A stretch of 64,000 nucleotides of DNA from DATFVA01 sp963771705 (GCA_963771705.1 CAVYUP010000006.1:1-64000), one strand, 5' to 3'. Shown: positions 44,126 to 54,830, counted from the stretch's first letter. Program-made: numbers and translations. The notes: generated by a model not told the origin, from the letters alone.

Positions 44126-44395
44126 TTAGTCCATTTCTCCATAGGTATTGAATGTCAAAATTACACATTGGGCATTTGAATTGCAATTTAGGAAGCTTTC
44201 CCCTTCAGTAAATTTCTGAGCTTTCCTTTAATAAATATACTCCCGGGAAGAATTGAATGTTTCCAGCCAATTCCTGCTTCATAATAAGAATATCACATGT
44301 GATTTTAACTGATTGACTATCTCTACCGCTTTTGTTTATTAGGGGGTGAGAATTTTTTCTCATAAAATTAATTATATAAAACAAAATCGAAAGGT

Positions 44396-44800
44396 ATGAA
44401 TATGTTAAAGATCGATTTGAACAGGTTTGCAGCAGCTCTTCTTTGTGCATTTGTCTTCTTCCTTGGAGCAAATTTATATGCACAGGATAATGATATGAAC
44501 CAGAACAAGCAGAACGATACATATAAAGACAATGCACAGAAGTGGACAACACAGTTAAATCAGAAAGTAAATCTCACCCAGGATCAGCAGACACGGATCC
44601 AGGGTATACTGGTAGATTACCAGAATGCAAAAGCTAATACGGATATGAATAATTATGACAAGCTTCAGCAGACGTATGATCAGAGGATTCAGACTGTATT
44701 GAATGACAGCCAGAAACAAGCATACAAGGATTACAGCGATCAGTGGTGGAAAGATATATCAAAACCTGCCGCAGAATCGACTGAAAATAATAAATATTAA
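44396..44800 (+). CDS. Small secreted LTxxQ-type protein (Spy/CpxP-like)
   Basis: The 134-residue protein has a signal peptide (ALLCAFVFFLGANLYAQ) and a short helical body rich in Gln, Asn and Lys, with VNLTQDQQTRIQGIL and VLNDSQKQAYKDY, reminiscent of the LTxxQ repeats of periplasmic Spy/CpxP-like proteins. The gene is monocistronic with its own strong terminator. A stress-related periplasmic chaperone role is only a suggestion. Confidence 0.65.
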   Translation: MNMLKIDLNRFAAALLCAFVFFLGANLYAQDNDMNQNKQNDTYKDNAQKWTTQLNQKVNLTQDQQTRIQGILVDYQNAKANTDMNNYDKLQQTYDQRIQTVLNDSQKQAYKDYSDQWWKDISKPAAESTENNKY

Positions 44801-44817
44801 TATTTATTAGCTGCATG

Positions 44818-44851
44818 AAAAAGCATACCGGAAATACCCGGTATGCTTTTT
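44818..44851. terminator. Bidirectional intrinsic terminator
   Basis: AAAAAGCATACCGG, a 6-nt loop and CCGGTATGCTTTTT form a 14-bp perfect stem with A- and T-runs on the outside, placed between converging genes (44800 on plus, 44856 on minus). Confidence 0.9.
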
Positions 44852-44855
44852 CTAT

Positions 44856-45548
44856 TTAAAACGGATTTGTAGCCCATACCATAAATTCCGGAATAAAACC
44901 CCTATCATCCATTTCCAGCGAAGATAAAATAGCGTGTGCGATCTCTTCACCTCTCAACCTGTTGCTTACTTCCTCTGTGTCGTGACCTCCGAACGAGGTT
45001 CTTACTTCACTCGGATTTATACACATAACCCTTACATTGAATTTTCTAAGCTCCGCCTGCCAGCAGATTGTCATTCCCCTTAAGGCAAATTTTGATGAAG
45101 CGTAAACAGATCCTCCGGCATACCCTTTCACTCCCGCCGTAGAACCTACATTAATTATGTTCCCATACTTCTGTTTTTTAAAGATTTCTGCCGCTTTTTG
45201 TGCCATCATCGCGGCACCGAACACGTTTACTGAATAAACTTTCTCAAAATCCTCGTATTTAAGCTTATCTACTTCTCCTCCTCCGCCAATACCTGCATTA
45301 TTTATAAGACAGTCAAGTCGGTCGTATTTCCCGAAAAATTTTTTATATGTCGATTCTATTTCCCCAGGTTTTGAAACATCCGCTTCAATAGGAAATGCGC
45401 CGATCTCTTCGGCAGCTTTTTCCAGCCTCTCTTTTCCCCGGGCTGTAATTGCAGCATGGCCGCCTTTTTCTATTATCATTTTTGCCGCAGCTTTACCTAT
45501 ACCCGAACTGCCGCCCGTGATTAAAAATGTTGAGTCCTTGATCTGCAT
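44856..45548 (-). CDS. SDR-family oxidoreductase
   Basis: A 230-residue classical short-chain dehydrogenase with ITGGSSGIGKAAAKM, NNAGIGG and the catalytic YASSKFALRG. The longer frame from 45626 starts in an AT-rich, poorly coding leader; AAGGAG lies just upstream of the ATG at 45548, which is preferred. Substrate unknown. It is divergent from glnE across about 100 bp. Confidence 0.85.
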   Translation of the reverse strand: MQIKDSTFLITGGSSGIGKAAAKMIIEKGGHAAITARGKERLEKAAEEIGAFPIEADVSKPGEIESTYKKFFGKYDRLDCLINNAGIGGGGEVDKLKYEDFEKVYSVNVFGAAMMAQKAAEIFKKQKYGNIINVGSTAGVKGYAGGSVYASSKFALRGMTICWQAELRKFNVRVMCINPSEVRTSFGGHDTEEVSNRLRGEEIAHAILSSLEMDDRGFIPEFMVWATNPF

Positions 45549-45651
45549 ATATAACTCCTTATTAATGAAATATTTTATAATATAACGAATTATTATTCGT
45601 TTCCGGGTGATTTTATTATAATTCAATAAGTGGTCCTAATGTTTTAGATTA

Positions 45652-48480
45652 GTGAATAAAATAATCGACTTTAATTTGCCTATTAATAAGAAAGAAATAT
45701 TATCGCAAGATTTTATCCGGAAGATCATTCAATTCTCCGGGGGTTATTTTAGCAAGGAACAGCTTGATGATCTTTTTTCTCAGATAGAAAACGAGACAGA
45801 AAAACATCATTTCACCAGATCATCTGAATCTAACCTTCTGCGGTTTATTGCCGCGGTTTATGATAAAGTGTCGTTTTTAGCTGACTGCCTGAAATATCCT
45901 CATTATATCGAGCTCATCATAAGTCTGACATCAAACAGCAATTATCTGACCGATATCCTGGTGCGAAACCCGGAGTACTTCTATCTCATCGCAAATCCTT
46001 CAGATCTGGAGAGGGTTCTGTCTAAAGATGATTACAGTCAGGCAGCAGCAGCGGTTGTCAGTTCATTCAAGTCATTCGACTCATCCATAAATGCTATAAG
46101 GCGATTTAAAAGAAAAGAGCTTCTCAGGATAGGCGCTAAAGATATTTTTCTTAAAAAGGGTATAGAAGAAATAACCGGGGAGTTAAGCAGTCTTGCCTCG
46201 GCGATCGCGTCAAAACTTTTCAGCATCTGCCGCCGCCGCGTTTTTGAAAAATACAAGCTTGAGCTTCCGGAAGAAAAATACTGTCTCGTCTCGCTGGGCA
46301 AACTCGGGGGTAATGAACTGAACTACAGTTCTGATATTGACCTGATGATTTTTTTTGATGAGAACAATACCCTTCCAGGAAATAAGGAATACCAGGAAAT
46401 CCTTACTGAGGTGGTACTGCTGTTTGTCGAATCAGCATCATCCCTCACAGAATTCGGCTATATCTACAGGGTGGATTTCCGTTTGAGACCCGATGGAAGG
46501 AACTCTCCTCTCTGCCGACGGCTTATCGATTACCTTATTTATTATGAAAGCCGCGGAGAGGACTGGGAGAGACAGATGCTTATAAAATGCGGTTTTGTCT
46601 CCGGGAGTAAGGACCTATTTAAACGATTTAAAAATTACCTTACCCCTTTTATTTTCCCTTCATCATTTAAGGTCTCCCCGCCCGAACAAGTACGCAGGTT
46701 AAAAAAGAACATTGAAAAAAATCTAAGGACAGAAGAAAATATTAAGCTTATCCCCGGGGGAATAAGAGATATAGAGTTTTCTGTCCAGGCGCTGCAGTTA
46801 TTAAATGGGGGCAGAATTGAGACTCTGCGGACAGGAAACACAATGGAGGCTTTAACAGAATTAAGGAAACATGGACTGATTTCAGAAAAGGAGGCTCTTA
46901 CCCTTGAGGAAGCTTATATCCTCTATAGAAGGATTGAACATTACCTTCAGCTTATGAATGACACCCAGACTCACGTTATTCCCACATCAGGCGAGCTTAC
47001 GGACAAACTAAGTGTATACCTTGGATTCAAAGATGCTGAACAGTTTCACGCGTCGGTGAACAGGAAAAGAAAGGACGTACTGAAAATTTACACCTCCATT
47101 ACAGGGAAAGATGAGCCGAAGCAAAGAATTGCATCGGATGATATTCATTTTAATAATTCTGTATCGGCAGAAAGGAACCTCACGTATCTCAGGGAAGGCA
47201 AAGGACTTCTCGGTAATAAAGAATTCGATAATCATTCCACAGAAGCATTCAATAAAATCAGCAGTATGCTGTATGCTTATCTGAAGAGTTCCAATGATCC
47301 TGAACTTGTGCTTAGCAACTTCGTGAGGGTAATAAAGCAGGCTAAATTCCCCTCAATATGGTATGAAGAGTTCAGGGATAAAAAGTTCTTTACTGCTTTT
47401 CTAACAATCTGTGAATATTCTCAGTGGAGCATAGATCTTTTCGCTGAGGATAAGTCTTTACGGGAAACCTTTCTCTCAAAAAGAATATTCGGCAGTGTAG
47501 AGCCTTCCGGTTCTATTTCTTATAAAGAGTTTCTCTTTATGCTCCTTTCCAGGTATACTCTCAATCTCATTAAAACCGGGCAGGTTTCTCATCTCCTTTC
47601 AGAATACGCTGATGCCAGAATAAATCAAATGGCTGTTGAGCTTGATAATAGTAAGGTTATTAAAGATCACTATATGATAGGCGCCATGGGGAGTCTGGGC
47701 TCAGGTGAGATGACGTTTGCCTCGGATATTGACCTTATTTTTGTCACCGATAACCTTGCCCGCAATCCCGGCGAACAAAAGGTATTTGTGGATTTTCTTT
47801 CGAAACTCAGGGAAGAGTTCAGGCCTGCAGCAGCCGACTGCAGGTTAAGACCGGAAGGTAAAAGCGGCATGCTTGTGTGGGATGCGGAATCGTATGTAAA
47901 CTACATCCTGTCGAGAGCCCGCACCTGGGAGCTGCAGGCCTTTACAAAAATCAGGTTTATATCGGGGAATAAAAAACTCTTCAGTATGATCACACGGGCA
48001 GTTGTAAAAAGACTAAAAGGTGAAGATCACGTAAAAATAAGAGCTGATCTGAAAGAGATGAGGAAGAAACTGGTTCCGGCAGGAGGGGGACTTCAGGGTA
48101 TGGTTAACCTGAAAAAAAACATCGGAGGAATTATCGATATTGAATTTATCTCTCAATATTTAATACTTTGCAATCCGCATATTTATAATAAAGTAAGATC
48201 AAAGGATATATATAAAACATTGACGATGCTCTCCAAACATCTGCCTGATTTTGGCGAAGATTTAAAATTGCTGATGAGTAATCACCAGTTTCTTAAATCA
48301 TTAATACTAAACTTTCAGAACATATTCCATCAAACGAGTCCCATCATAACCAAAAATGACGCAAAGTTCGCGAAAATTGAAAAGAAGATAGGAATTGGTT
48401 CAACTGAAAGTCTTGAAATCAAATTAGCCCGGATAATGAATAAGAATGCCTCCTTATACACAAAAATTATTGAGAAGTAA
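45652..48480 (+). CDS. glnE: Glutamine synthetase adenylyltransferase/deadenylylase
   Basis: The 942-residue protein holds two nucleotidyltransferase halves: GKLGGNELNYSSDIDLMIFF in the first (deadenylylase) and GSLGSGEMTFASDIDLIFV in the second (adenylylase), each with the GSxxxxxxSDxDL catalytic pattern. It modulates glutamine synthetase by AMP addition/removal and is controlled by PII, encoded nearby. Initiation is at GTG. Confidence 0.92.
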   Translation: MNKIIDFNLPINKKEILSQDFIRKIIQFSGGYFSKEQLDDLFSQIENETEKHHFTRSSESNLLRFIAAVYDKVSFLADCLKYPHYIELIISLTSNSNYLTDILVRNPEYFYLIANPSDLERVLSKDDYSQAAAAVVSSFKSFDSSINAIRRFKRKELLRIGAKDIFLKKGIEEITGELSSLASAIASKLFSICRRRVFEKYKLELPEEKYCLVSLGKLGGNELNYSSDIDLMIFFDENNTLPGNKEYQEILTEVVLLFVESASSLTEFGYIYRVDFRLRPDGRNSPLCRRLIDYLIYYESRGEDWERQMLIKCGFVSGSKDLFKRFKNYLTPFIFPSSFKVSPPEQVRRLKKNIEKNLRTEENIKLIPGGIRDIEFSVQALQLLNGGRIETLRTGNTMEALTELRKHGLISEKEALTLEEAYILYRRIEHYLQLMNDTQTHVIPTSGELTDKLSVYLGFKDAEQFHASVNRKRKDVLKIYTSITGKDEPKQRIASDDIHFNNSVSAERNLTYLREGKGLLGNKEFDNHSTEAFNKISSMLYAYLKSSNDPELVLSNFVRVIKQAKFPSIWYEEFRDKKFFTAFLTICEYSQWSIDLFAEDKSLRETFLSKRIFGSVEPSGSISYKEFLFMLLSRYTLNLIKTGQVSHLLSEYADARINQMAVELDNSKVIKDHYMIGAMGSLGSGEMTFASDIDLIFVTDNLARNPGEQKVFVDFLSKLREEFRPAAADCRLRPEGKSGMLVWDAESYVNYILSRARTWELQAFTKIRFISGNKKLFSMITRAVVKRLKGEDHVKIRADLKEMRKKLVPAGGGLQGMVNLKKNIGGIIDIEFISQYLILCNPHIYNKVRSKDIYKTLTMLSKHLPDFGEDLKLLMSNHQFLKSLILNFQNIFHQTSPIITKNDAKFAKIEKKIGIGSTESLEIKLARIMNKNASLYTKIIEK

Positions 48481-48482
48481 GA

Positions 48483-50420
48483 ATGATCTTCCTGAAAAAA
48501 TATTACGCCGCGCTTACCGCATTACTGGTTTTCATAATCTATATGATTACAATTGCTCCTGGTATTATACAGATTGATTCAGGCGAGCTTACATCTGTAC
48601 AGGCGCTTTTGGGCATAGCTCACCCGACAGGATATCCGTTATTTACTATTGCCGGATTTCTTTTTTCTAAGATCCCTTCCCCCTTCTCCACAGCTCTTCA
48701 GCTTAATATACTCGCTGCATTGTGGTGCAGTCTGGGAGTCGCACTGTTTGCTTATACGTCCAGATTCATCCTTGATAATCTGGATAAGTTCACAGGGCAA
48801 AAAAAGATAAAAAGCACAAGAACTTCAAAAGCAAAGGGTACGGAGAAAAACAGAACCCCGGCTAAAAAAGCATCATTGCCGGATTATGTTAAAATAATTG
48901 TATCCGCGGGCGGAGGGTTACTGCTGGGACTAAGCAGGACATTCTGGTTCCAGAGTACATCTGTAGAAGTATACTCGATGCATATTTTCCTGATCAGCTT
49001 GATAATTCTGATGCTTCTAAAAGCATATACATTTGAAGGGGAAAAGAAGCTTTTCTCGATAAAGAATCCATGGATCATCCTTGCTGTAATGCTGGCTCTC
49101 GGCTTCAGCAATCATATGACAACTCTTTTGATACTGCCAGGGATTGCCTTCCTTTATTTTTCAAAGGAAAAATCGAATGCCGTCAGTCTCAAACAGCTTG
49201 GCTTGATGCTGCTGGTGTTTTTCTCACTGCTGGTAGTCTTTTACAGCTATCTTCCCATCAGGGCCTCGATGAATCCCCCCTTAAACTGGGGAAATCCAAT
49301 CGATCTGGAAAGAATTATGAGGCATATCAGCGGAAAGCAGTACCAGGTTTGGCTTTTTTCCTCGACCGAAGCAGCAAGAAAGCAGCTGGCTTACTTTGTA
49401 AACAATCTTCCCTCTGAATTTACATTTACCCTGATATTAAGTCTCATAGGAATATTCACAGCTTTTTTAAGAGTAAGAAAATTAGCCTGGTTCCTGCTGG
49501 TAACTTTTCTGTTTACTGTAGCTTACTCGATTAATTATGATATAAATGATATCGATTCATATTTCCTGCTTGCCTATATAATGCTCGCATACTTTGCAGT
49601 GTTCGGTATTGTTAAGATTTATGAGATGATACAGCAGGAAAAATATAAAACTACAGCCATAGCCGGGTTAATAATTTTACTCGCAGCAGGTGAATTTATT
49701 CTTAATTACAGGGAGGTAAACCAGAGCGATACCTATACATTTGAAGACTATACAAAAGCGGTTATATCAAGTACCGATAAGAACGCGGTGATCTTCAGCT
49801 ACCTGTGGGACTACCTTGTATCACCTTCTTATTATTACCAGTACGTTGAGGGATTCAGGAGGGATGCTGCTGTTATAGATAAAGAACTGCTCAGAAGGTC
49901 ATGGTATTTTAATCAGCTTGAGACTGATCATCCTGATGTAATTGCAGGGATCAAAACAGACATTCAATTATTTAAAAATGCCCTCGTACCGTTTGAAAGA
50001 GATGAGGACTATAATTCCAGTCTTCTCGAGTCACTTTACCGAAAGCTGATGACTGATCTTGCTGCATCCAACGCGGCTGAAAGAAGCTTCTACTTCCCTC
50101 CTGAAATAGCTGAGAATGAACTGCGGAACGGTCAGTTCATTCTTCCGGAAGGGTACACCTACGTACCTGATATTCTGCTTTACAAAGTAGTGAAAACAAA
50201 CGGGTATGTTCCTGCTGCCAATCCAGATTTCCATATCAGGTTTCCCGAATACGGTGATCGTTATACGGATATGATACAAAATCTCGCGGGTTCTGTGTTA
50301 GCCTCAAGGGCATTGTACGAACTTCGATATAATAAACGGGACAGGGCGAGAATTTATGTCGATAAAATAAAATCGGAATTCCCCAAATATGTTATACCTT
50401 CCGACCTGAGAGGATTATAA
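48483..50420 (+). CDS. DUF2723-family membrane protein
   Basis: The 645-residue protein begins with DUF2723 features: TIAPGIIQIDSGELTSVQAL and AHPTGYPLFT. About ten hydrophobic segments follow, then a soluble C-terminal region. The family resembles GT-C-type glycosyltransferases (TMEM260-like O-mannosyltransferases in eukaryotes), so protein or lipid glycosylation at the inner membrane is a reasonable guess. It starts 2 bp after the glnE stop; a Lys/Thr-rich cytoplasmic insertion lies at about residues 100-130. Confidence 0.85.
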   Translation: MIFLKKYYAALTALLVFIIYMITIAPGIIQIDSGELTSVQALLGIAHPTGYPLFTIAGFLFSKIPSPFSTALQLNILAALWCSLGVALFAYTSRFILDNLDKFTGQKKIKSTRTSKAKGTEKNRTPAKKASLPDYVKIIVSAGGGLLLGLSRTFWFQSTSVEVYSMHIFLISLIILMLLKAYTFEGEKKLFSIKNPWIILAVMLALGFSNHMTTLLILPGIAFLYFSKEKSNAVSLKQLGLMLLVFFSLLVVFYSYLPIRASMNPPLNWGNPIDLERIMRHISGKQYQVWLFSSTEAARKQLAYFVNNLPSEFTFTLILSLIGIFTAFLRVRKLAWFLLVTFLFTVAYSINYDINDIDSYFLLAYIMLAYFAVFGIVKIYEMIQQEKYKTTAIAGLIILLAAGEFILNYREVNQSDTYTFEDYTKAVISSTDKNAVIFSYLWDYLVSPSYYYQYVEGFRRDAAVIDKELLRRSWYFNQLETDHPDVIAGIKTDIQLFKNALVPFERDEDYNSSLLESLYRKLMTDLAASNAAERSFYFPPEIAENELRNGQFILPEGYTYVPDILLYKVVKTNGYVPAANPDFHIRFPEYGDRYTDMIQNLAGSVLASRALYELRYNKRDRARIYVDKIKSEFPKYVIPSDLRGL

Positions 50421-50425
50421 AAATA

Positions 50426-51529
50426 TTACTTTTTCTTATAGTCCTCAGCGGCTTTAAGGAGTTCCTGCTTCTTTTCTTTGTTAATCTCCGGACCGGTCAT
50501 GAATGACTGCAGAAGCACATCCATCTGCTGTATAAGATTCCGCTTATAATATTTAGGCGCATAGACAGAACCATCGAGCATATATAGCCGGTTGGTCTTC
50601 TCATCGAAGAATGTGTAGTTTATAAAAGGACCGCCCATTCCCTTGGTATTAAGTTCCCAGAGGCCCTGGGTAAATATCGCGTATTTCCCGTGGAAATTAA
50701 CTTCACTCGACATATAATAATCAGAAGCAATGATCACATAAGAACTGTCATCCGTTGTCCTGTAGAACTTCTCAGTCATCCTGTTTCTTATTGCCCTTAC
50801 AGAATCCTCAGTAAGGTAAGCAGGCGAAGCATTATCTATCCAGTGAATAAATACCCATCTCTCCATATCGCTTCCAGGAGATCTCCTGAGCCACACAAAG
50901 TTATCCTGCGGAACATCGAGGGCCAGTTTAAAATCTGCCTGAACATAAATCAGCCAGCCGTATTCTTTGAGCAGCTTACCTTCCAGCGGCTCCTGTTCGT
51001 ATCTGGCGTTATAAAGACTTTGCTCAAGTCTCTGATCAGAGATCTTCTGAAACGCATAAAGCAGATTATCCTTATTGTTAAGGATTTTGAATTCCAGGTC
51101 CTGAACAGTTGGAGCGGTAAGTATCATTACAAGCTGCTGCCGGGCCCATAAATTTTCTTTTTTAATAATAAAATCTTTTTCGTCTTTAATTTTCTGTATC
51201 GCGGCAGAATCCACATATGTATGAATAAACTGCGAAGTAAGTGATCCTGAATTCAACGGTGCAGCAATAAGTATATTTTTCTTATGGCGGTATCTCTCAA
51301 GCTCATTAGGAGAGATTCTTATAAGGGTAAATAGTTTTTCAGGCTGGGGCGTATAAATTATTTTTTGAAAGGCGGAGTCGAGCGCAGGAGATAATTCAGC
51401 ATATTCTGTGGAATCAGCAACCACGTAAATCTCATCTTCGAGTCCCTGCGCTGGTTTATTTGTAGTTTCACATGCAGTAAAGTAAAAAACTGACGCTATT
51501 GCTATTACAGCTATTAAAAATTTATTCAT
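50426..51529 (-). CDS. DUF4837-family lipoprotein
   Basis: The 367-residue protein has a lipoprotein signal (VIAIASVFYFTAC) and a globular body with VVADSTEYAEL, WARQQLVMILTAP, GWLIYVQADFKL, FVWLRRSPGSDMERW and GGPFINYTFFD, matching DUF4837 proteins of Bacteroidota/Ignavibacteria. Function unknown. It lies 3 bp downstream of the polyprenol-kinase-like gene. Confidence 0.83.
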   Translation of the reverse strand: MNKFLIAVIAIASVFYFTACETTNKPAQGLEDEIYVVADSTEYAELSPALDSAFQKIIYTPQPEKLFTLIRISPNELERYRHKKNILIAAPLNSGSLTSQFIHTYVDSAAIQKIKDEKDFIIKKENLWARQQLVMILTAPTVQDLEFKILNNKDNLLYAFQKISDQRLEQSLYNARYEQEPLEGKLLKEYGWLIYVQADFKLALDVPQDNFVWLRRSPGSDMERWVFIHWIDNASPAYLTEDSVRAIRNRMTEKFYRTTDDSSYVIIASDYYMSSEVNFHGKYAIFTQGLWELNTKGMGGPFINYTFFDEKTNRLYMLDGSVYAPKYYKRNLIQQMDVLLQSFMTGPEINKEKKQELLKAAEDYKKK

Positions 51530-51532
51530 CCT

Positions 51533-52201
51533 CTACCTCTGTAGTATTGGCAGTACTATTTGCAGTTCAGGAAGTATAGCCAAATATAAAAGCCACATCG
51601 TAAAACCTATTGAGATCGGAATTGCCAGGTTATCATCGGCAAATCCGAAAGAAATATTTTCAACGATTGCACCGACCGCCGCGGCTATAATTCCAATTAA
51701 ATATTCAGCGGGCAGATTTTGCATTTTCGGTGTAAAGAAAACGACAATACTTGCACTTATAAAAAAGGCCAAAGTTCCCTCTAAACTCTTTGAAAGGAAC
51801 TTATGTTTCCCGAATTTTCTTCCTATAAGGGCCGCCATGGTGTCGCTAATAATAAGAATCGTAAATGCAGTAATGAAAAGGACTTTCGGGAAAAGGATCA
51901 CACAAATTAAAGCTGAGATAAAGACGTACGTAGCTCCGTTGAGATTTTTCTTACGAGAATCAATCTCATGCTTTCTTAGCAGGAATCCAAAAAACTTATA
52001 GAAAACCTTCCCCACCGACGGTGAGACATGCCGGGAAAGATCGAGTACGAGTGCCACGGCCGTGAGGATGCTTAGAATCAGGATTCCATCACTGCGCGGA
52101 ATAAAATAATAAATTATTGGAATAGATAAAGAGAAGAGATGAATTAGTTTTCTTACTAATTCATCTCTATAATGAATTGTTCCGTTATCGATTGGAGTCA
52201 T
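51533..52201 (-). CDS. Dolichol kinase/phosphatidate cytidylyltransferase-like membrane protein
   Basis: The 222-residue protein has about six hydrophobic segments and motifs of the CTP-dependent lipid kinase/cytidylyltransferase group (RKLIHLFSLSIP, ISDTMAALIGRKFGKHKF, SLEGTLAFF). This group includes SEC59, phytol kinase VTE5 and DGK-like bacterial proteins. Phosphorylation of a polyprenol or diacylglycerol is inferred. It overlaps ftsH by 17 bp. Confidence 0.78.
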   Translation of the reverse strand: MTPIDNGTIHYRDELVRKLIHLFSLSIPIIYYFIPRSDGILILSILTAVALVLDLSRHVSPSVGKVFYKFFGFLLRKHEIDSRKKNLNGATYVFISALICVILFPKVLFITAFTILIISDTMAALIGRKFGKHKFLSKSLEGTLAFFISASIVVFFTPKMQNLPAEYLIGIIAAAVGAIVENISFGFADDNLAIPISIGFTMWLLYLAILPELQIVLPILQR

Positions 52202-54236
52202 CTTTGGGGGAAGATTCTTTCGGTTTTCTCTGCTCCATTAGTTTTTTAACATGTTCCGGGATAACGTCCGGAGCTGTTTCTGAGCTTCCGTTCTTTTTTA
52301 TAGGCGGGAGAGCTTCGCCTCTGATTATCGCATCTATCTCATGAGAATCGAGGATTTCCCGCTCAAGTAATTCCTTTGAAAGCTTATGAAGCAGATCTAT
52401 GTTTTCCGTAAGTATCTTTTCGGCACGGACCATAGCCTCATTCACAAACCTTCTTACTTCCTCATCAATCTCTATAGCAGTCCTTTCACTGTAATCACGG
52501 TGACTCTGAATTTCACGTCCCAGGAATATCTCTTCTCTTTTAGCTCCGTAGCTTAAGGGACCAAGTTTATCGCTCATTCCCCACTCGCAGACCATCTTAC
52601 GTGCAATTCCTGTTGCTTTTTCAATGTCATTCCCGGCACCTGTAGTGAAATGATTGAAAATAATCTTCTCAGCAGCCCTGCCGCCAAGAGCGTAGGTTAT
52701 AATTGCTTCAAGGTATTCCCTGGAATAAGTATGTTTCTCATCAATCGGGAGGTAGCTGGTAACACCTAAAGCCCTGCCTCTCGGTATTATTGTAACTTTG
52801 TGTACAGGATCGGCCTCCGGAAGCATCCGGGCAACTAGTACGTGTCCTATTTCATGATAAGCTGTCGTTTTCTTTTCTTCTTCCGAAATGATGAGGCTCT
52901 TTCTTTCCATACCCATCATAACTTTATCTTTAGCTTCCTCGAAGTCGACCATCTCAACATTCTTCTTGTTCTTCCTTGCAGCCAGAAGTGCAGCCTCGTT
53001 TACAAGGTTGGCAAGTTCCGCACCTGCTAAACCGGGAGTACCTTTCGCGAGCACATCCAGCTTAACGTTGTTATCAAGAGGAATATTCCTGGTATGAACT
53101 TTAAGAATTCCTTCTCTTCCTTTAACATCAGGACGATCAACCACAACCTGCCGGTCAAATCTTCCCGGTCTCATCAATGCGGGATCGAGTACATCCGGTC
53201 TGTTTGTAGCGGCTATAATTATCACACCGCTGTTCTGTTCAAATCCATCCATCTCAACGAGGAGCTGGTTAAGAGTCTGTTCCCTTTCGTCATGACCGCC
53301 GCCCAGTCCGGCACCTCTATGCCGTCCTACAGCGTCAATCTCATCGATGAAGATGATACAGGGGGCATTTTTCTTTCCCTGTTCGAAAAGATCTCTTACA
53401 CGGCTTGCGCCCACACCTACAAACATCTCCACAAAGTCGGCTCCGCTTATCGAAAAGAAAGGAACACCGGCTTCCCCGGCAACTGCCCTTGCAAGAAGAG
53501 TTTTACCGGTTCCAGGAGGCCCTAATAAAAGCACTCCTCGCGGTATCTTACCTCCGAGTTTCTGAAACTTGGTAGGCTCTTTCAAAAATTCTATTATTTC
53601 GTGCAGTTCAAGCTTTGCCTCATCAGCACCGGCAACATCGCGGAAGGTGATTCTTTGTCCCGACTGAGTTATCAGCTTGGCTTTACTCTTTCCAAAGGAG
53701 AATATTCCACGCGTACCGCCTCCGCCTCCCTGCATCCTTCTCATTATTATGATCCATACAGCAATTATTATAATCCAGGGGAGGAATCCCAGGAGGACAT
53801 TAAGCCATTCATTCGAATCCTTATCGAATGAATAATCGATATTTTTAGCTTTCCATACCGCTTCCTGCTCTTTAATAACAGGTTCCGGCAGGTAAACTGA
53901 GATATATTTCACTTTCTCAGTGCGGTCATTCACTCTGAGACTCTGTTCCGAGGTTAACTCTGCCTTGAAATAGTAATCATTAACATCCTGTTTGGTGATC
54001 GTAGCCGTCTTAATTTTTCCCTGGTCCATCAGCTGTTCGTACTGATTGTAAGTGATGCTTACATAGTTCTGAGAGCCGGTTTTAAAAACCTGCATCACAA
54101 TAACTGCGGCAACTATCACTGCACCCCACCCGAAGACTAACCTTATTACCTTTGACCAGTCGAAATTATCGTCCGGTTTATTCGGGCCATTACCTTTAGG
54201 TTTCTGAAGTGGTTTGTTATTTTTATTATCTGCCAT
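52185..54236 (-). CDS. ftsH: ATP-dependent zinc metalloprotease FtsH
   Basis: The 683-residue protein has two membrane helices flanking a periplasmic domain, AAA motifs (LLLGPPGTGKT, IIFIDEIDAVGRHRG, ATNRPDVLDPALMRPGRFDR) and the zinc site HEIGH with a downstream Asp/Glu-containing region. It degrades membrane and regulatory proteins. Length and motifs are normal. Confidence 0.97.
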   Translation of the reverse strand: MADNKNNKPLQKPKGNGPNKPDDNFDWSKVIRLVFGWGAVIVAAVIVMQVFKTGSQNYVSITYNQYEQLMDQGKIKTATITKQDVNDYYFKAELTSEQSLRVNDRTEKVKYISVYLPEPVIKEQEAVWKAKNIDYSFDKDSNEWLNVLLGFLPWIIIIAVWIIIMRRMQGGGGGTRGIFSFGKSKAKLITQSGQRITFRDVAGADEAKLELHEIIEFLKEPTKFQKLGGKIPRGVLLLGPPGTGKTLLARAVAGEAGVPFFSISGADFVEMFVGVGASRVRDLFEQGKKNAPCIIFIDEIDAVGRHRGAGLGGGHDEREQTLNQLLVEMDGFEQNSGVIIIAATNRPDVLDPALMRPGRFDRQVVVDRPDVKGREGILKVHTRNIPLDNNVKLDVLAKGTPGLAGAELANLVNEAALLAARKNKKNVEMVDFEEAKDKVMMGMERKSLIISEEEKKTTAYHEIGHVLVARMLPEADPVHKVTIIPRGRALGVTSYLPIDEKHTYSREYLEAIITYALGGRAAEKIIFNHFTTGAGNDIEKATGIARKMVCEWGMSDKLGPLSYGAKREEIFLGREIQSHRDYSERTAIEIDEEVRRFVNEAMVRAEKILTENIDLLHKLSKELLEREILDSHEIDAIIRGEALPPIKKNGSSETAPDVIPEHVKKLMEQRKPKESSPKDDSNR

Positions 54237-54263
54237 TTTCCATTTAATTATATTATAAAAAAT

Positions 54264-54830
54264 CTAATCCGATTTATTATTCTCAAGAATATAGATTGAT
54301 CTCAGATTTCTATACCTCTGAGCATAATCCAAACCATAGCCTATCACGAATTCACTTGGAATATCAAAGCCAATATAATCAATTTTCACATTATATTTAA
54401 GGCTTTTCGGCTTGACAAGGAGAGATACAACTTTCATACTCGCAGGGGTAAAGTGCCCTATATGTTCCTCAATGAATTTAATAGATAGACCTGAATCTAC
54501 AATATCCTCGACAATTATAATATCTCTACCATTTACATCGCAATTAAGTTCCTTAATAAGTGTTACTTTTCCGGAAGAAATTTTTGCGTCACCGTAGCTG
54601 GAAAGCTTAAAGAAATCTATTTCACAGTCGATAGTAACATTCTTAACGAGATCGGAAAGAAAAAGGAACGCACCGTTCAGGACCCCGATAAAAATGGGAG
54701 TTTTTCCCTCATAATCCCGGGAGATTTCCTCACCAAGTTCTTTTACCCTTTCCTGGAGCTTTTTTTCTTCAATAAAAGGTACAAATACATCATTTTCAAT
54801 AAATAGTCTGTCTTTCTTCAGTTCAGGCAT
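54264..54830 (-). CDS. hpt: Hypoxanthine phosphoribosyltransferase
   Basis: A 188-residue PRTase with IFIGVLNGAFLFLSDL and the PRPP-binding motif DIIIVEDIVDSGLS, then YIGFDIPSEFVIGYGLD. It salvages hypoxanthine/guanine with PRPP. It overlaps the end of tilS by 13 bp; tilS-hpt-ftsH is a widely conserved order. Confidence 0.95.
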   Translation of the reverse strand: MPELKKDRLFIENDVFVPFIEEKKLQERVKELGEEISRDYEGKTPIFIGVLNGAFLFLSDLVKNVTIDCEIDFFKLSSYGDAKISSGKVTLIKELNCDVNGRDIIIVEDIVDSGLSIKFIEEHIGHFTPASMKVVSLLVKPKSLKYNVKIDYIGFDIPSEFVIGYGLDYAQRYRNLRSIYILENNKSD